DNA of 14,386 nucleotides from Flavobacteriales bacterium (GCA_018675825.1 JABGXK010000047.1:1-14386); one strand, 5' to 3'. Positions 1-7,900 are shown, numbered from the stretch's first letter. Notes: generated from the sequence alone by a model not told the origin. Translations and numbers: made by a program.

Positions 1-2
1 CT

Positions 3-602
3 CCAATTGACCCTACTAATCCATATAATTATTATAGAGCTTCAGGTCAGGCTTTTGGACCTAATTCATATTCAACAAGATATGCTTGTGCATACTCCGC
101 GAGTGGACAATCTGCATCTGATCGTATGTCTAATGGGAATATTTTTGTTAATGCATCAGGTGGTCAAGGTGGTGCTGGAGTTATGTATGAAGTTGATCAA
201 AACGGTACAATTATTTGGGGCCCTAATAATGCTGATACTCAAAAAGCATTTAGATATGAGTGTGAATACCCTGGAATTGTAGCTTTAGAACCGTATATGA
301 ATTCTACATCAACTTCATCTTGTTTCTCAACATCAATAAATGATCTTGAAGAGGATATTATTTCTATTTATCCAAATCCAACTTCTGACATAATCCATAT
401 TAATTTAAGTGATTATCTTAATCAATATTATGAAATATCTTTAACAAACAGTATTGGTCAGTTTGTTTATAATCAAAAAAATATGATTAGTACAGAAATA
501 AATAAAATAGAACTCTACGATTACCCAAAAGGAATTTACACTTTAAATATTGTTTTACAAGATGGTCGTTATTTTTCTAAAAAAATTGCTTTAATTAAAT
601 AA
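3..602 (+). CDS. Arylsulfotransferase-like secreted protein, C-terminal part, T9SS-sorted
   Basis: The gene enters from the left edge; the open frame starts at base 3 and about 199 residues are visible before the stop. The first ~100 residues resemble the end of the arylsulfotransferase (ASST) beta-propeller family: 'RMSNGNIFV', then 'GVMYEVDQNGTIIWG', then 'AFRYECEYPGI', the usual closing blade with its 'R.. YPG' ending. ASSTs move sulfuryl groups between phenolic compounds in the periplasm or outside the cell, but the catalytic His/Arg region would lie upstream of the window, so activity cannot be judged. After a short Ser/Thr-rich linker comes a T9SS type A sorting domain beginning 'IISIYPNPTSD' and ending 'KIALIK'. 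This implies export through the outer membrane. The stop is followed after 1 nt by the CotH-like gene, so the two are very probably co-transcribed. The family call rests on the last blade only. Confidence 0.75.
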   Translation, partial: PIDPTNPYNYYRASGQAFGPNSYSTRYACAYSASGQSASDRMSNGNIFVNASGGQGGAGVMYEVDQNGTIIWGPNNADTQKAFRYECEYPGIVALEPYMNSTSTSSCFSTSINDLEEDIISIYPNPTSDIIHINLSDYLNQYYEISLTNSIGQFVYNQKNMISTEINKIELYDYPKGIYTLNIVLQDGRYFSKKIALIK

Positions 603-603
603 T

Positions 604-2859
604 ATGTTAAGAAATATATCTTTAATCTTCTTTGCTTTTGTAATAACACATGGTGCATTTTCACAGAATTTTTATGATGTTGATAATGTTAGAGAGATTA
701 AGATTTACTTCTATGAAAATAATTGGGATCATCTTTTAGATAGTTTATATATAGCAGGAGATGAAGAACGTTTAGTAGCGAATTTAGAAATTGATGGTAA
801 TCAATATGATAGCGTTGGAATAAGGTATAAAGGATTTAGCTCAGTGAGTATAAACACAATAAAAAATCCTTTTAATATTAAGCTTGACTACATTGATAAT
901 AATCAAAACCACGAAGGCTTTAAAAAAATCAAACTTTCTAATGTAATTAAAGACCCCTCATTTATAAGGGAGGTGTATTCATATGAAATTGCAAGAGATT
1001 ATATGCCAAGTCCTAGAGCAAATTATGCAAATGTATTTATTAATGATACTTTGTGGGGGTTATATGTAAATGTGGAGGCAATAAATGATAAGTTCACAAA
1101 TAAACACTATGCTTCTGTTAATTCTACACTATTTAAAGGCAATCCACTAAATATTAGCCTGCAAACTGGAGGAGAAAACTCTAATCTAAGTAATACTCAC
1201 GGAACAGATAGTTCTTATTATTTTGATTACTATGATTTAAAATCTAATTATGGTTGGAATGATTTGTATAACCTTATAGACACATTAAATAATCATAGTA
1301 ATAGTCTTAATAGTGTTTTAAATGTTGATAGAAGCTTGTGGATGCATTCATTTAATTACGTACTTATTAATTTTGATTCTTACATTGGATATAGTCAGAA
1401 TTATTATTTATATAAAGGTCTATCAAATCAATTTCAACCAATTCTTTGGGATTTAAACATGTCATTTGGAGCTTTTCGTTTAACTGATGCTACACAATCA
1501 TATTTTAATGGTTTTGATATTATTCAGGCACAGAATATGGATCCTTTAAATTTTATAAATAATAGTTTTTTATCACCACGACCATTAATTACAAATATAT
1601 TAAGTGATGCAAGACATCAAAGAATGTATTTAGCACATATGAAAACAATAATTGAGGATCGTTTTTTAAGTCAAACTTACCTCTCAAGGACTCAATATCT
1701 TCAAAATATTATTTCCACATATGTTCAAAATGATACAAACAAATTTTATTCTTTTAATGATTTTACAACTAATTTAACATCACAGGTTACTCTTCCAAGC
1801 TCAATATGTCCTGGAATTTCTCAACTGATGGATGCAAGAGGAATTTATTTGGCAAACTACTGGTCTGGCTTTACTCAACCAAGTATTGCAAATATTCAAT
1901 CTATTCCAAATTCTAATCAGTTTTTTGCTAGCGATTTAACAATAACAGCACTGATTCAGGATGCGTCATATGCTATGCTCGCATACAGATTTGGGGAGAA
2001 TATGCCATTTAAGGAAATTGAAATGTATGATGATGGAAATCATAATGATGGGAATGCAAATGATGGTGTATATGGTGTGATAATTAATAACTGTAGTAAT
2101 TCTATTGATTATTATTTATATGCAGACAACTCAGATATAGGAGTTTTCTCTCCTAAAAATGCTGCTTATGAATTTTATTCTCTTCAAACAACTATACCTC
2201 AGTCTAGTTTGGTGATTAATGAGGTAATGTCTAATAATAAAACAGTTGTTACTGATGAAACAGGAGATTATGATGACTGGATAGAATTATATAATAAAAC
2301 GAGTACTCCAATTTCTACTAATGGATTATTATTCTCTGATAATACAAATAATCTTGCTAAATGGGACCTTCCAAACATTGTTATTAATCCTAATTCATAT
2401 TTTATTATTTGGGCAGATGAGGATGGAAATACTGGTGATAATCATGCTAATTTTAAGTTGTCTAATCTAGGTGAACAATTAATCCTATCTAATAATGATT
2501 CAACAGTTATTGATGCTGAATTTATTTATCCTCAATTAGATGACATTGCGTACGCACGCTCACCAAATGGCACGGGTAGTTTTAGTATGCTAGCCCCTAC
2601 ATTCAATTCTAGTAATACTCCTACATCTATAGAAAATCTTTTTGAGGATGATAATATATTATTCTCTCCAAATCCATTTACTCATTCTTTATATATTGAA
2701 AAAGAAAAGGACTGGTATATAACTAATACTATTGGACAAAAAGTTTATATGTCTAATCATAATTCAACTATTAACACTTCTTTATGGAAATCAGGATTAT
2801 ATTTTTTGCACTTTCAAAACTCTAATAATTTAAGTATTAAACTTTTAAAAGTAAAGTAA
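604..2859 (+). CDS. CotH kinase family protein with lamin-tail domain and T9SS sorting domain
   Basis: A 751-residue secreted multidomain protein. Residues 1-21 form a signal peptide ending 'GAFSQ'. Residues ~28-400 match the CotH family (atypical, kinase-like fold): 'VGIRYKGFSS' near 74, 'GFKKIKLSN..KDPSFIRE' near 105-123, 'LWGLYVNVEAINDKF' near 150-165, and 'PILWDLNMSFG' near 280, probably the metal-binding segment. An Ig-like domain follows (~430-520) with 'MPFKEIEMYDDGNHNDG'. Next is a lamin-tail domain (LTD, ~536-660, 'LVINEVMSNN... DWIELYN'), and finally a T9SS type A sorting domain from about 684 ('ILFSPNPFTHSLYIE'). CotH proteins are known to phosphorylate or otherwise modify proteins (spore coat CotH). 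The substrate of the secreted Bacteroidota versions is unknown. The ATG lies 1 nt after the upstream stop and the next gene starts 2 nt downstream, so this is the centre of a three-gene cargo operon. Confidence 0.88.
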   Translation: MLRNISLIFFAFVITHGAFSQNFYDVDNVREIKIYFYENNWDHLLDSLYIAGDEERLVANLEIDGNQYDSVGIRYKGFSSVSINTIKNPFNIKLDYIDNNQNHEGFKKIKLSNVIKDPSFIREVYSYEIARDYMPSPRANYANVFINDTLWGLYVNVEAINDKFTNKHYASVNSTLFKGNPLNISLQTGGENSNLSNTHGTDSSYYFDYYDLKSNYGWNDLYNLIDTLNNHSNSLNSVLNVDRSLWMHSFNYVLINFDSYIGYSQNYYLYKGLSNQFQPILWDLNMSFGAFRLTDATQSYFNGFDIIQAQNMDPLNFINNSFLSPRPLITNILSDARHQRMYLAHMKTIIEDRFLSQTYLSRTQYLQNIISTYVQNDTNKFYSFNDFTTNLTSQVTLPSSICPGISQLMDARGIYLANYWSGFTQPSIANIQSIPNSNQFFASDLTITALIQDASYAMLAYRFGENMPFKEIEMYDDGNHNDGNANDGVYGVIINNCSNSIDYYLYADNSDIGVFSPKNAAYEFYSLQTTIPQSSLVINEVMSNNKTVVTDETGDYDDWIELYNKTSTPISTNGLLFSDNTNNLAKWDLPNIVINPNSYFIIWADEDGNTGDNHANFKLSNLGEQLILSNNDSTVIDAEFIYPQLDDIAYARSPNGTGSFSMLAPTFNSSNTPTSIENLFEDDNILFSPNPFTHSLYIEKEKDWYITNTIGQKVYMSNHNSTINTSLWKSGLYFLHFQNSNNLSIKLLKVK

Positions 2860-2861
2860 TC

Positions 2862-4112
2862 ATGAAAAATATTTATATAATTTTTTATTTTTTATTCTTC
2901 TTATTAAGTTATAATCTTACTTCACAAACAATAGTAAGCTATACTCAGACAGATGGTCTTTTGAATAATTATGTTGAGTGTGTTACAGTAGATATTAATG
3001 ATAACATTTGGTTTGGAACTGCATTTGGAGTTTCTATGTTTGACGGTACTTCTTGGACTTCTTATGATCAAACTTCTCACCCTCTTATGTTGTCAAATAA
3101 TATAAAAGCAATAACAGCTACTTCAAATGGAGATATTTGGATTGGTACTGATTATGGGGTTAATAAATTGATTAGCGGAATAGCTGGTTTCACATGCATT
3201 CCTTATACAGATTTAGATGGCCTAGCTAACAATAAAGTAACTCGTATTGATGAAGCTCCAAATGGAGACTTATGGTTTTCACATTCATCATTTTCAGCAG
3301 GAGTAAGTGTGTTTAATGGAATAAATTGGACATCCTATAACTCACCAGATCTTCCGATTAGTGGTATTTGTGGTACTGCTTTTGATTCAAATGGGGATAA
3401 GTGGTTTTCTTCTCCATTAGATGGACTTGTGCATTTTGATGGAAATACTTTTACTAATTATACTATTAATGACGGTCTTTTAAGCAATTATAGTACCTCA
3501 ATATGTATTGATAATAATGATAATAAATGGCTAGGCTCTTCTAGTGGTATGACTGTAATAAATACTACTGCTACTCAGTTTTCATCTCATACAATTATGT
3601 ATTCCCTACCTCCTCCAGATACTTTAAACCCTGTTGTTGATATTGCAAAAGATTCTTGGGGAAGAATATGGACAACAATTTATGTTGGTTATTTGTCAGA
3701 AGGTGGTGTTGCTTTTTGGAATGGAACTCAATGGACTGATTATGATCATACTGATGGCCTAGCAGGCCCTAACGTTAAAGGTCTTGCTATTGATTCTCAA
3801 AATAATGTTTGGATTGCAACTACTACTGGTGTATCAATGATTTCTACTATGCCAAGTCAGATAATAGTAAATAATGATCAATTACTTACTATATATCCCA
3901 ATCCTTCAAATTCAAAAATTAATATTAATTTAAATAGATCTCATATAGATTTAGCTGCTTTATTTGACAATCAGGGCAGGCTCATTATTAAATTTGATAA
4001 TATTCCAAGCTCTTCCCTTGCTATTAATGTATCTAGTATTTCAGCAGGAATTTACACTCTTAAGATATCTTCAATAGCAGGTGTAGATACTAGAAAAGTC
4101 ATTATCTATTAA
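2862..4112 (+). CDS. Secreted seven-bladed 'two-component regulator propeller' protein, T9SS-sorted
   Basis: A 416-residue protein with an N-terminal signal peptide (residues 1-22, hydrophobic, ending 'NLTSQ'). It has seven recurring strand motifs of the Reg_prop type, 'D.N..IWFGT..GV..FDG..WT.Y', with the key Trp at residues 50, 93, 138, 181, 223, 270 and 317. The spacing of 42-47 residues is what a complete seven-bladed beta-propeller would show. In hybrid two-component sensors such repeats form the periplasmic ligand-sensing part, but there is no membrane segment, kinase or Y_Y_Y domain here. Instead residues ~341-416 are a T9SS type A sorting domain ('LLTIYPNPSNSKININL'). It is therefore a stand-alone cell-surface or secreted propeller. 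The ligand, probably a glycan or another extracellular polymer, is only a guess. It is the last gene of the cargo operon and is followed by about 80 nt without a gene. Confidence 0.85.
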   Translation: MKNIYIIFYFLFFLLSYNLTSQTIVSYTQTDGLLNNYVECVTVDINDNIWFGTAFGVSMFDGTSWTSYDQTSHPLMLSNNIKAITATSNGDIWIGTDYGVNKLISGIAGFTCIPYTDLDGLANNKVTRIDEAPNGDLWFSHSSFSAGVSVFNGINWTSYNSPDLPISGICGTAFDSNGDKWFSSPLDGLVHFDGNTFTNYTINDGLLSNYSTSICIDNNDNKWLGSSSGMTVINTTATQFSSHTIMYSLPPPDTLNPVVDIAKDSWGRIWTTIYVGYLSEGGVAFWNGTQWTDYDHTDGLAGPNVKGLAIDSQNNVWIATTTGVSMISTMPSQIIVNNDQLLTIYPNPSNSKININLNRSHIDLAALFDNQGRLIIKFDNIPSSSLAINVSSISAGIYTLKISSIAGVDTRKVIIY

Positions 4113-4171
4113 TTTAAATTACTTTGTTGATAAGTATTGTTTATCTACTTAATCATAACCTTCTTCGTTTG

Positions 4172-4179
4172 TAATTTTG
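4172..4179 (+). promoter_or_regulatory. Candidate -7 element (TAATTTTG) of the ompA-like gene
   Basis: TAATTTTG matches the Bacteroidota -7 consensus TAnnTTTG. It ends 12 nt before the ATG at 4192, so a transcript from it would have a very short leader. No convincing TTG at the -33 position is visible. The element overlaps the alternative TTG start at 4177, which argues that translation starts at 4192. Confidence 0.4.
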
Positions 4180-4191
4180 AAAACAAAACTT

Positions 4192-5187
4192 ATGTCTAGA
4201 ATATCAATAATTATATTCAGTTTATTTATTTTTAGTTCATGTATCACTCCAAAAGTTTATAATGAGCTTTTAGATAAGCATGAAATAGCCCAAAAAAAAC
4301 TTACAAAAAATGAAAAGAAAATCCTTCAGCTAAAGGAGACTTTAGATGATAGAGAAAAAAATATTGAATCATTAACTTTATTAGTTAAAGTTTTACGTGC
4401 AGATTCAGCTACTATTACTAATGAGCTAGTTTCTTGTCAAAAGAAATATGATGATTTGAATATTACGTATGATTTGCTTACATCAAAAAGTAGTAGATAT
4501 ATGGCTGAAAAGGCAAATGAAACTAAAGGCCTCTTAAATCAATTGGAAAAAACTCAAAGTGAACTTTTTGCTAAAGAAGATGAATTAAACAAATCAACTG
4601 CCAATCTAAAGGAGAAAGAAAGAAAACTGTTAAGCTCTCAAAAAGAATTAGAACTTCGTTCTTTACGAGTTGCTGAATTAGAAGCAATTATAAATCGAAA
4701 AGATTCTATGGTTACAGCTCTTAAACAAAAAATATCAAAAGCATTAATTGGCTTAGAGGGTGATGGATTGACAATAGTTCAGAGGAATGGAAAGGTGTAT
4801 ATCTCTCTTGAAGAAGACCTTTTGTTTGCCTCTGGAAAATACGAAGTAAATCAAACTGGTAAACAAGCTCTAGATAAATTGTCTGATGCGCTCTCATATC
4901 AAAAAGATATAGAAATATTAGTTGAAGGACATACCGATAGTATTCCTCTTAGTGGTAGAGGGCTTGTAAAGGATAATTGGGATCTTAGTGTGATGAGAGC
5001 TACCTCTGTAGTGAAAAGACTTACATCCAATACTAATCTAGACCCTACTCAATTAATTGCAGCCGGTAGAAGTGAGTTTGTCCCTTTATTAAGTAATAAT
5101 ACTTCTGATGGACGTAGTAAAAACAGAAGAATTGAAATGATCCTATCTCCTAATCTAGATGATTTATTTAAGCTCTTAGATGAATAA
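4192..5187 (+). CDS. OmpA-family lipoprotein with long coiled coil
   Basis: 331 residues from the ATG chosen here. A TTG at 4177 would add five residues but lies inside a candidate -7 element. Residues 1-16 form a lipoprotein signal ending in the lipobox 'IFSSC' with the lipidated Cys at 17. Residues ~25-190 are rich in Lys, Glu and Leu and read as a long coiled coil, with stretches such as 'LKEKERKLLSSQKELELRS'. The last ~130 residues are an OmpA/MotB peptidoglycan-binding domain: 'LLFASGKYEVNQTGKQALDKL', 'EGHTDS' near 245, and 'RSKNRRIEM' near 308, which supply the Asp and Arg that grip diaminopimelate. The likely role is a lipid-anchored envelope protein tied to the cell wall. It is not a typical Pal because of the coiled-coil spacer. 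It is 8 nt from the SDR gene downstream, so co-transcription is likely. Confidence 0.88.
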   Translation: MSRISIIIFSLFIFSSCITPKVYNELLDKHEIAQKKLTKNEKKILQLKETLDDREKNIESLTLLVKVLRADSATITNELVSCQKKYDDLNITYDLLTSKSSRYMAEKANETKGLLNQLEKTQSELFAKEDELNKSTANLKEKERKLLSSQKELELRSLRVAELEAIINRKDSMVTALKQKISKALIGLEGDGLTIVQRNGKVYISLEEDLLFASGKYEVNQTGKQALDKLSDALSYQKDIEILVEGHTDSIPLSGRGLVKDNWDLSVMRATSVVKRLTSNTNLDPTQLIAAGRSEFVPLLSNNTSDGRSKNRRIEMILSPNLDDLFKLLDE

Positions 5188-5195
5188 ATAAATTT

Positions 5196-6092
5196 ATGTT
5201 AGAAAAAGTTCTTATTACCGGTTTTAATGGATCTTTAGCTCAGCGTCTTAGTTTTTTTTTAGAAAATGACTACGAGTTACTTTACCTTACATCTAATAAA
5301 AAATCTGTAAATAATACAAATATTTTTTATTGGGATCTTAAAAATAATTTTATAGATCCTAAGGCATTAACTGATTGTCATCATATTATTCATTTATGTG
5401 GATTTAATATCATGAATCGATGGTCTAGCAAGAATAAAAAAAAGATGTATTCGAGCCGCGTAGATACCGCGAATCTATTATTTGAAAAATGTAAATATCA
5501 TAATGTTAAAATTAAAACATTTATTGGTGCATCTGCAATGGGTTATTATGGATTAGAGACTGTAGCGGATGTTAATGAAAATTATCCAAGTGGTAATGAT
5601 TGGTTAGCTCGTCTTTCTGTTGATTGGGAGAATGCAGCAAATCAGTTTTCTATTATTGGTTCAAGAGTAGTTAATTTAAGAATTTCATTACTAATGGATC
5701 CATATTCTGGTTTCTTAAAAGTTACTTTATTGCCATTACGTTTTGGATTTTCTTCTATTTTCCTTCCAAGTAATTTGTCTTACTCTTGGATTCATATTGA
5801 TGATGTATCTCGTTTTATTTTATTTTCCTTAACTAACATAGAAGTTTCTGGGCCTTATAATATGGCATCGCCAACAAAACAAACTCAGTATGAGCTGATT
5901 AAAGAAATTAAAAGTTGTGTATGCTCATATGCTATAATCTTCCCTATTCCTTTATTTGTTATGAAGATTATACTAGGAAGTCGTAGTCAAGTAATAAGAG
6001 GAGGACTTAATTTATTGACAGATAAATTATCTAAATCAGGTTTTAAATATAAATTCCCCACAATATCAAGTTTTCTAAAGAAGGTTAGTTAA
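5196..6092 (+). CDS. TIGR01777/YfcH-type NAD(P)-dependent epimerase/oxidoreductase (SDR)
   Basis: A 298-residue protein, the normal length for this family. Family signatures in order are the N-terminal nucleotide-binding loop 'VLITGFNGSLAQRL' (residues 5-18), 'HIIHLCGFNI' near 66, 'SSRVDTANLL' near 87, the strand 'FIGASAMGYYG' near 110 containing the active-site-like Tyr, 'SRVVNLRISLL' near 155, 'SYSWIHIDDVSRFI' near 198, 'GPYNMASP' near 218, and the C-terminal 'LSKSGFKYKFPT'. The nucleotide loop reads G-x-x-G-x-x-A instead of the usual G-x-x-G-x-x-G. The adjacent 'GG' of the typical 'TGGTG' start is also changed to 'TGFNG'. The family is widespread (E. coli YfcH, eukaryotic SDR39U1), but no substrate is established. 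It sits 8 nt after the OmpA-like lipoprotein gene, the likely operon partner. Confidence 0.87.
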   Translation: MLEKVLITGFNGSLAQRLSFFLENDYELLYLTSNKKSVNNTNIFYWDLKNNFIDPKALTDCHHIIHLCGFNIMNRWSSKNKKKMYSSRVDTANLLFEKCKYHNVKIKTFIGASAMGYYGLETVADVNENYPSGNDWLARLSVDWENAANQFSIIGSRVVNLRISLLMDPYSGFLKVTLLPLRFGFSSIFLPSNLSYSWIHIDDVSRFILFSLTNIEVSGPYNMASPTKQTQYELIKEIKSCVCSYAIIFPIPLFVMKIILGSRSQVIRGGLNLLTDKLSKSGFKYKFPTISSFLKKVS

Positions 6093-6152
6093 AAATTACT
6101 TAAATTCGGAAAAAGAAAAATGGATTTAAATATAGAAAACAATAGATAAGCA

Positions 6153-7319
6153 ATGAAGAAACTATTTTTAATATTTACTTTAATTCCTCTTATTGCAATT
6201 TCACAAATTTCAGAATATGAATTAGAATTTAATTCTTCATCTTTAGATTATGTTGAAATGTCTAACACTTCCTCTGTAATTACAAGTTCAAATGAATTTT
6301 CTATATCATGCTGGGTAAATCCTCAAAGTAATTCAGCTCATGGTGGAATAATAGGGTTTCGAAATAATATAGATGCTGATTTTTACCTATTACATCTACA
6401 AAACACTAATAATATTGAGGCAAGATTTACTAATAGCCTTGGAATCAATTTTGATATAGTTGCAATTAATGGATTAGATTTTAATCAATGGCAACATTTA
6501 GCTTTTACTTTTGATGGTAGCTATATACGTCTTTATAAAAACGGAAATATTCTTGATAGTACATATGCCACTGGTAATATTAATAATTCTAGTGAATCTT
6601 TCAAGTTAGGTGCATTAGATTACCAGGGCTCAGGCTTTTATCTTCAGGGTAAGTTAGATGAAATACGTCTATGGAATATTGCATTGCCAGAAAATGAAAT
6701 TTATAATTGGATGTGTTTAGAAATTGATCAGAGTCATCCGCATTACAATAATTTAATGGGATATTGGTCTCTAAATGAAGGTTTAGGTCTTACTACCACT
6801 GACCAGTCTTTAAATGGAAATGATGGAGCCCTTCTTGGCCAAACATCATGGCAGATAGCAACTAACTGCACAAATACTTCACAACTTGGGTGTACAGATA
6901 GTGTGTCTTGTAATTACGATTATTTTGCTAACATTGATGATGGTAGTTGTCAATATCCACCTGATTGGATATTTAATTCAATTGACTCTGCTCAGATTTT
7001 TACAATATCTTTAGAGATTATTGTTACTACGGGCTTTCCTCCATACACTTATTTATGGAATACATTAGATACAAATCAGATAATAGACAATATTGAAGTA
7101 GGAGTATATTGGTGTATTGTAACAGATATTAATTGTGCTTCAGATACAGCATTCTTTTATGTTTCAAATGTTCCTAGCTCTATAAATGAGGTTATAGTAC
7201 GATCTAATATCAAAAGAATTGTAAATACTCTAGGTCAAGAAAAATTATATGATAAAAATAAATTGTTATTTTATATATATGATGATGGGAAAGTAGAGAA
7301 AATAATAGTAATAGATTAA
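6153..7319 (+). CDS. Secreted LamG-domain protein with GCTD motif and variant T9SS C-terminus
   Basis: 388 residues. The signal peptide covers residues 1-18 ('LIPLIAISQ'). Residues ~21-185 form a concanavalin A-like/LamG jelly roll ('FSISCWVNPQS', 'WQHLAFTFDGSYIRLYKNG', 'LQGKLDEIRLWNIAL'), with its common trailing strand 'LMGYWSLNEGLG' at ~201-212. Residues 246-268 carry the cysteine motif 'GCTDSVSCNY...DDGSCQY'. Residues ~285-338 resemble one SprB-type repeat ('GFPPYTYLWN', 'GVYWCIVTDINC'). The last ~45 residues ('KRIVNTLGQEKLYDKNK', 'LLFYIYDDGKVEKIIVID') lack the YPNP opening of a type A sorting domain. They look like a short alternative C-terminal signal seen in marine flavobacterial secreted proteins; that comparison is from memory. 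LamG domains usually bind glycans or proteins. The ligand is unknown. Confidence 0.82.
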   Translation: MKKLFLIFTLIPLIAISQISEYELEFNSSSLDYVEMSNTSSVITSSNEFSISCWVNPQSNSAHGGIIGFRNNIDADFYLLHLQNTNNIEARFTNSLGINFDIVAINGLDFNQWQHLAFTFDGSYIRLYKNGNILDSTYATGNINNSSESFKLGALDYQGSGFYLQGKLDEIRLWNIALPENEIYNWMCLEIDQSHPHYNNLMGYWSLNEGLGLTTTDQSLNGNDGALLGQTSWQIATNCTNTSQLGCTDSVSCNYDYFANIDDGSCQYPPDWIFNSIDSAQIFTISLEIIVTTGFPPYTYLWNTLDTNQIIDNIEVGVYWCIVTDINCASDTAFFYVSNVPSSINEVIVRSNIKRIVNTLGQEKLYDKNKLLFYIYDDGKVEKIIVID

Positions 7320-7334
7320 AGGGTAAAAAAATAT

Positions 7335-7505
7335 ATGCGGTTACTTATATTACTTTTTGCTCCTTTAATGATTTTTGGTCAGTTAGGTGAATAATTTAAA
7401 TCAAATAATCATCCCAAGGCAAATAGAGTTGAGTTTATTATTAAAGTACCTAATGGATATGAAGCTGCTGAGGAAGATAGAGATAATACTGTTCAAGTTT
7501 TTTAA
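7335..7505 (+). pseudogene. Broken small secreted-protein gene (in-frame stop after the signal peptide)
   Basis: An ATG at 7335 opens a clean signal peptide, 'MRLLILLFAPLMIFGQ', but the frame stops at TAA 7392-7394 after 19 residues. The same frame then runs on for 36 codons ('FKSNNHPKANRVEFIIKVP', 'NGYEAAEEDRDNTVQVF') to a second TAA at 7503-7505, just after a run of six T. Both halves read like protein. The second part resembles the start of small secreted Bacteroidota proteins in which a signal peptide leads into 'HPKA...F.I..P.G....E.DR...VQ' (recalled pattern, not searched). The simplest reading is a gene disabled by a nonsense mutation and truncated at its 3' end. It starts 15 nt after the LamG gene on the same strand. 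A sequencing error at 7392 is possible but would not restore the missing C-terminal part. Confidence 0.55.
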
Positions 7506-7543
7506 AAAATTAACCATACTACATTTTATATACATATGTATCA

Positions 7544-7687
7544 TTACTTAAAAACACCTCCTGTTTCCTTATCGCTTTTCATGTCTTCTGGCTGAGTATT
7601 ATGAGAATAATTAATCATATAAAAAAGACCTACTAAATACAAGGAGAATATAATAAAGCCTGTAACAAACATTGATGTTGAGAGCAT
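7544..7687 (-). CDS. Small single-span membrane protein, 47 residues, unknown
   Basis: A 47-residue ORF starting at ATG 7687 (minus strand) and ending at TAA 7544. Residues ~5-25 ('SMFVTGFIIFSLYLVGLFYMI') form one transmembrane helix. The rest is a short polar tail containing 'NTQPEDMKSDKETGG'. It begins 2 nt after the stop of the 65-residue membrane protein upstream, so translation is probably coupled and the two may form a complex. I do not recognise the family. The size and layout (helix followed by a charged tail) resemble accessory subunits of respiratory or transport complexes, but nothing here identifies a partner. Confidence 0.6.
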   Translation of the reverse strand: MLSTSMFVTGFIIFSLYLVGLFYMINYSHNTQPEDMKSDKETGGVFK

Positions 7688-7689
7688 AA

Positions 7690-7887
7690 TTATCTTTTAT
7701 TATTTAAAAAGTCACTTCTTCTTTGTCTTAGAGCTATAGCGAATAATAATATTGTTCCTGGCCAGTGAGCAGAATATTGTGCAGCTTCAAAATCTCCATT
7801 TAATCCTAGTATTATTGAATATGACATTGCTATAAAAGCAATTAATATTGGATAATATACTGCAAGAAATTGGGGTATTTTATTCAT
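7690..7887 (-). CDS. Small two-span membrane protein, 65 residues, unknown
   Basis: A 65-residue protein with two hydrophobic stretches, residues ~8-28 ('LAVYYPILIAFIAMSYSIILG') and ~41-54 ('HWPGTILLFAIAL'). They are joined by a short acidic loop ('NGDFEAAQYSA'), and the protein ends in a basic tail ('RQRRSDFLNNKR'). The basic tail suggests the C-terminus lies in the cytoplasm. I do not recognise the family. It is the first gene of a two-gene unit with the 47-residue membrane protein, 2 nt apart. A perfect Bacteroidota -7 element (TACATTTG on the minus strand) sits 14 nt upstream of its ATG, so this is probably a real, expressed unit. It is convergent with the LamG gene and its broken neighbour. 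Confidence 0.65.
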   Translation of the reverse strand: MNKIPQFLAVYYPILIAFIAMSYSIILGLNGDFEAAQYSAHWPGTILLFAIALRQRRSDFLNNKR

Positions 7888-7900
7888 AATATTTTTTTTT

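Noticed and set aside
7..282. A 91-codon open frame in another phase at the left edge
   Set aside because: It overlaps the arylsulfotransferase-like frame, which has clear family motifs and a T9SS tail. The alternative translation has low-complexity hydrophobic composition with no recognisable features.
4177..4191. TTG start adding five residues to the OmpA-like lipoprotein
   Set aside because: It falls inside a TAATTTTG -7 element, and the ATG at 4192 already gives an ideal lipoprotein signal with Cys at 17.
7530..7541. Perfect 12-bp palindrome ATACATATGTAT
   Set aside because: It is short and AT-rich, sits between two gene ends, and has no repeat elsewhere or partner site that I noticed.
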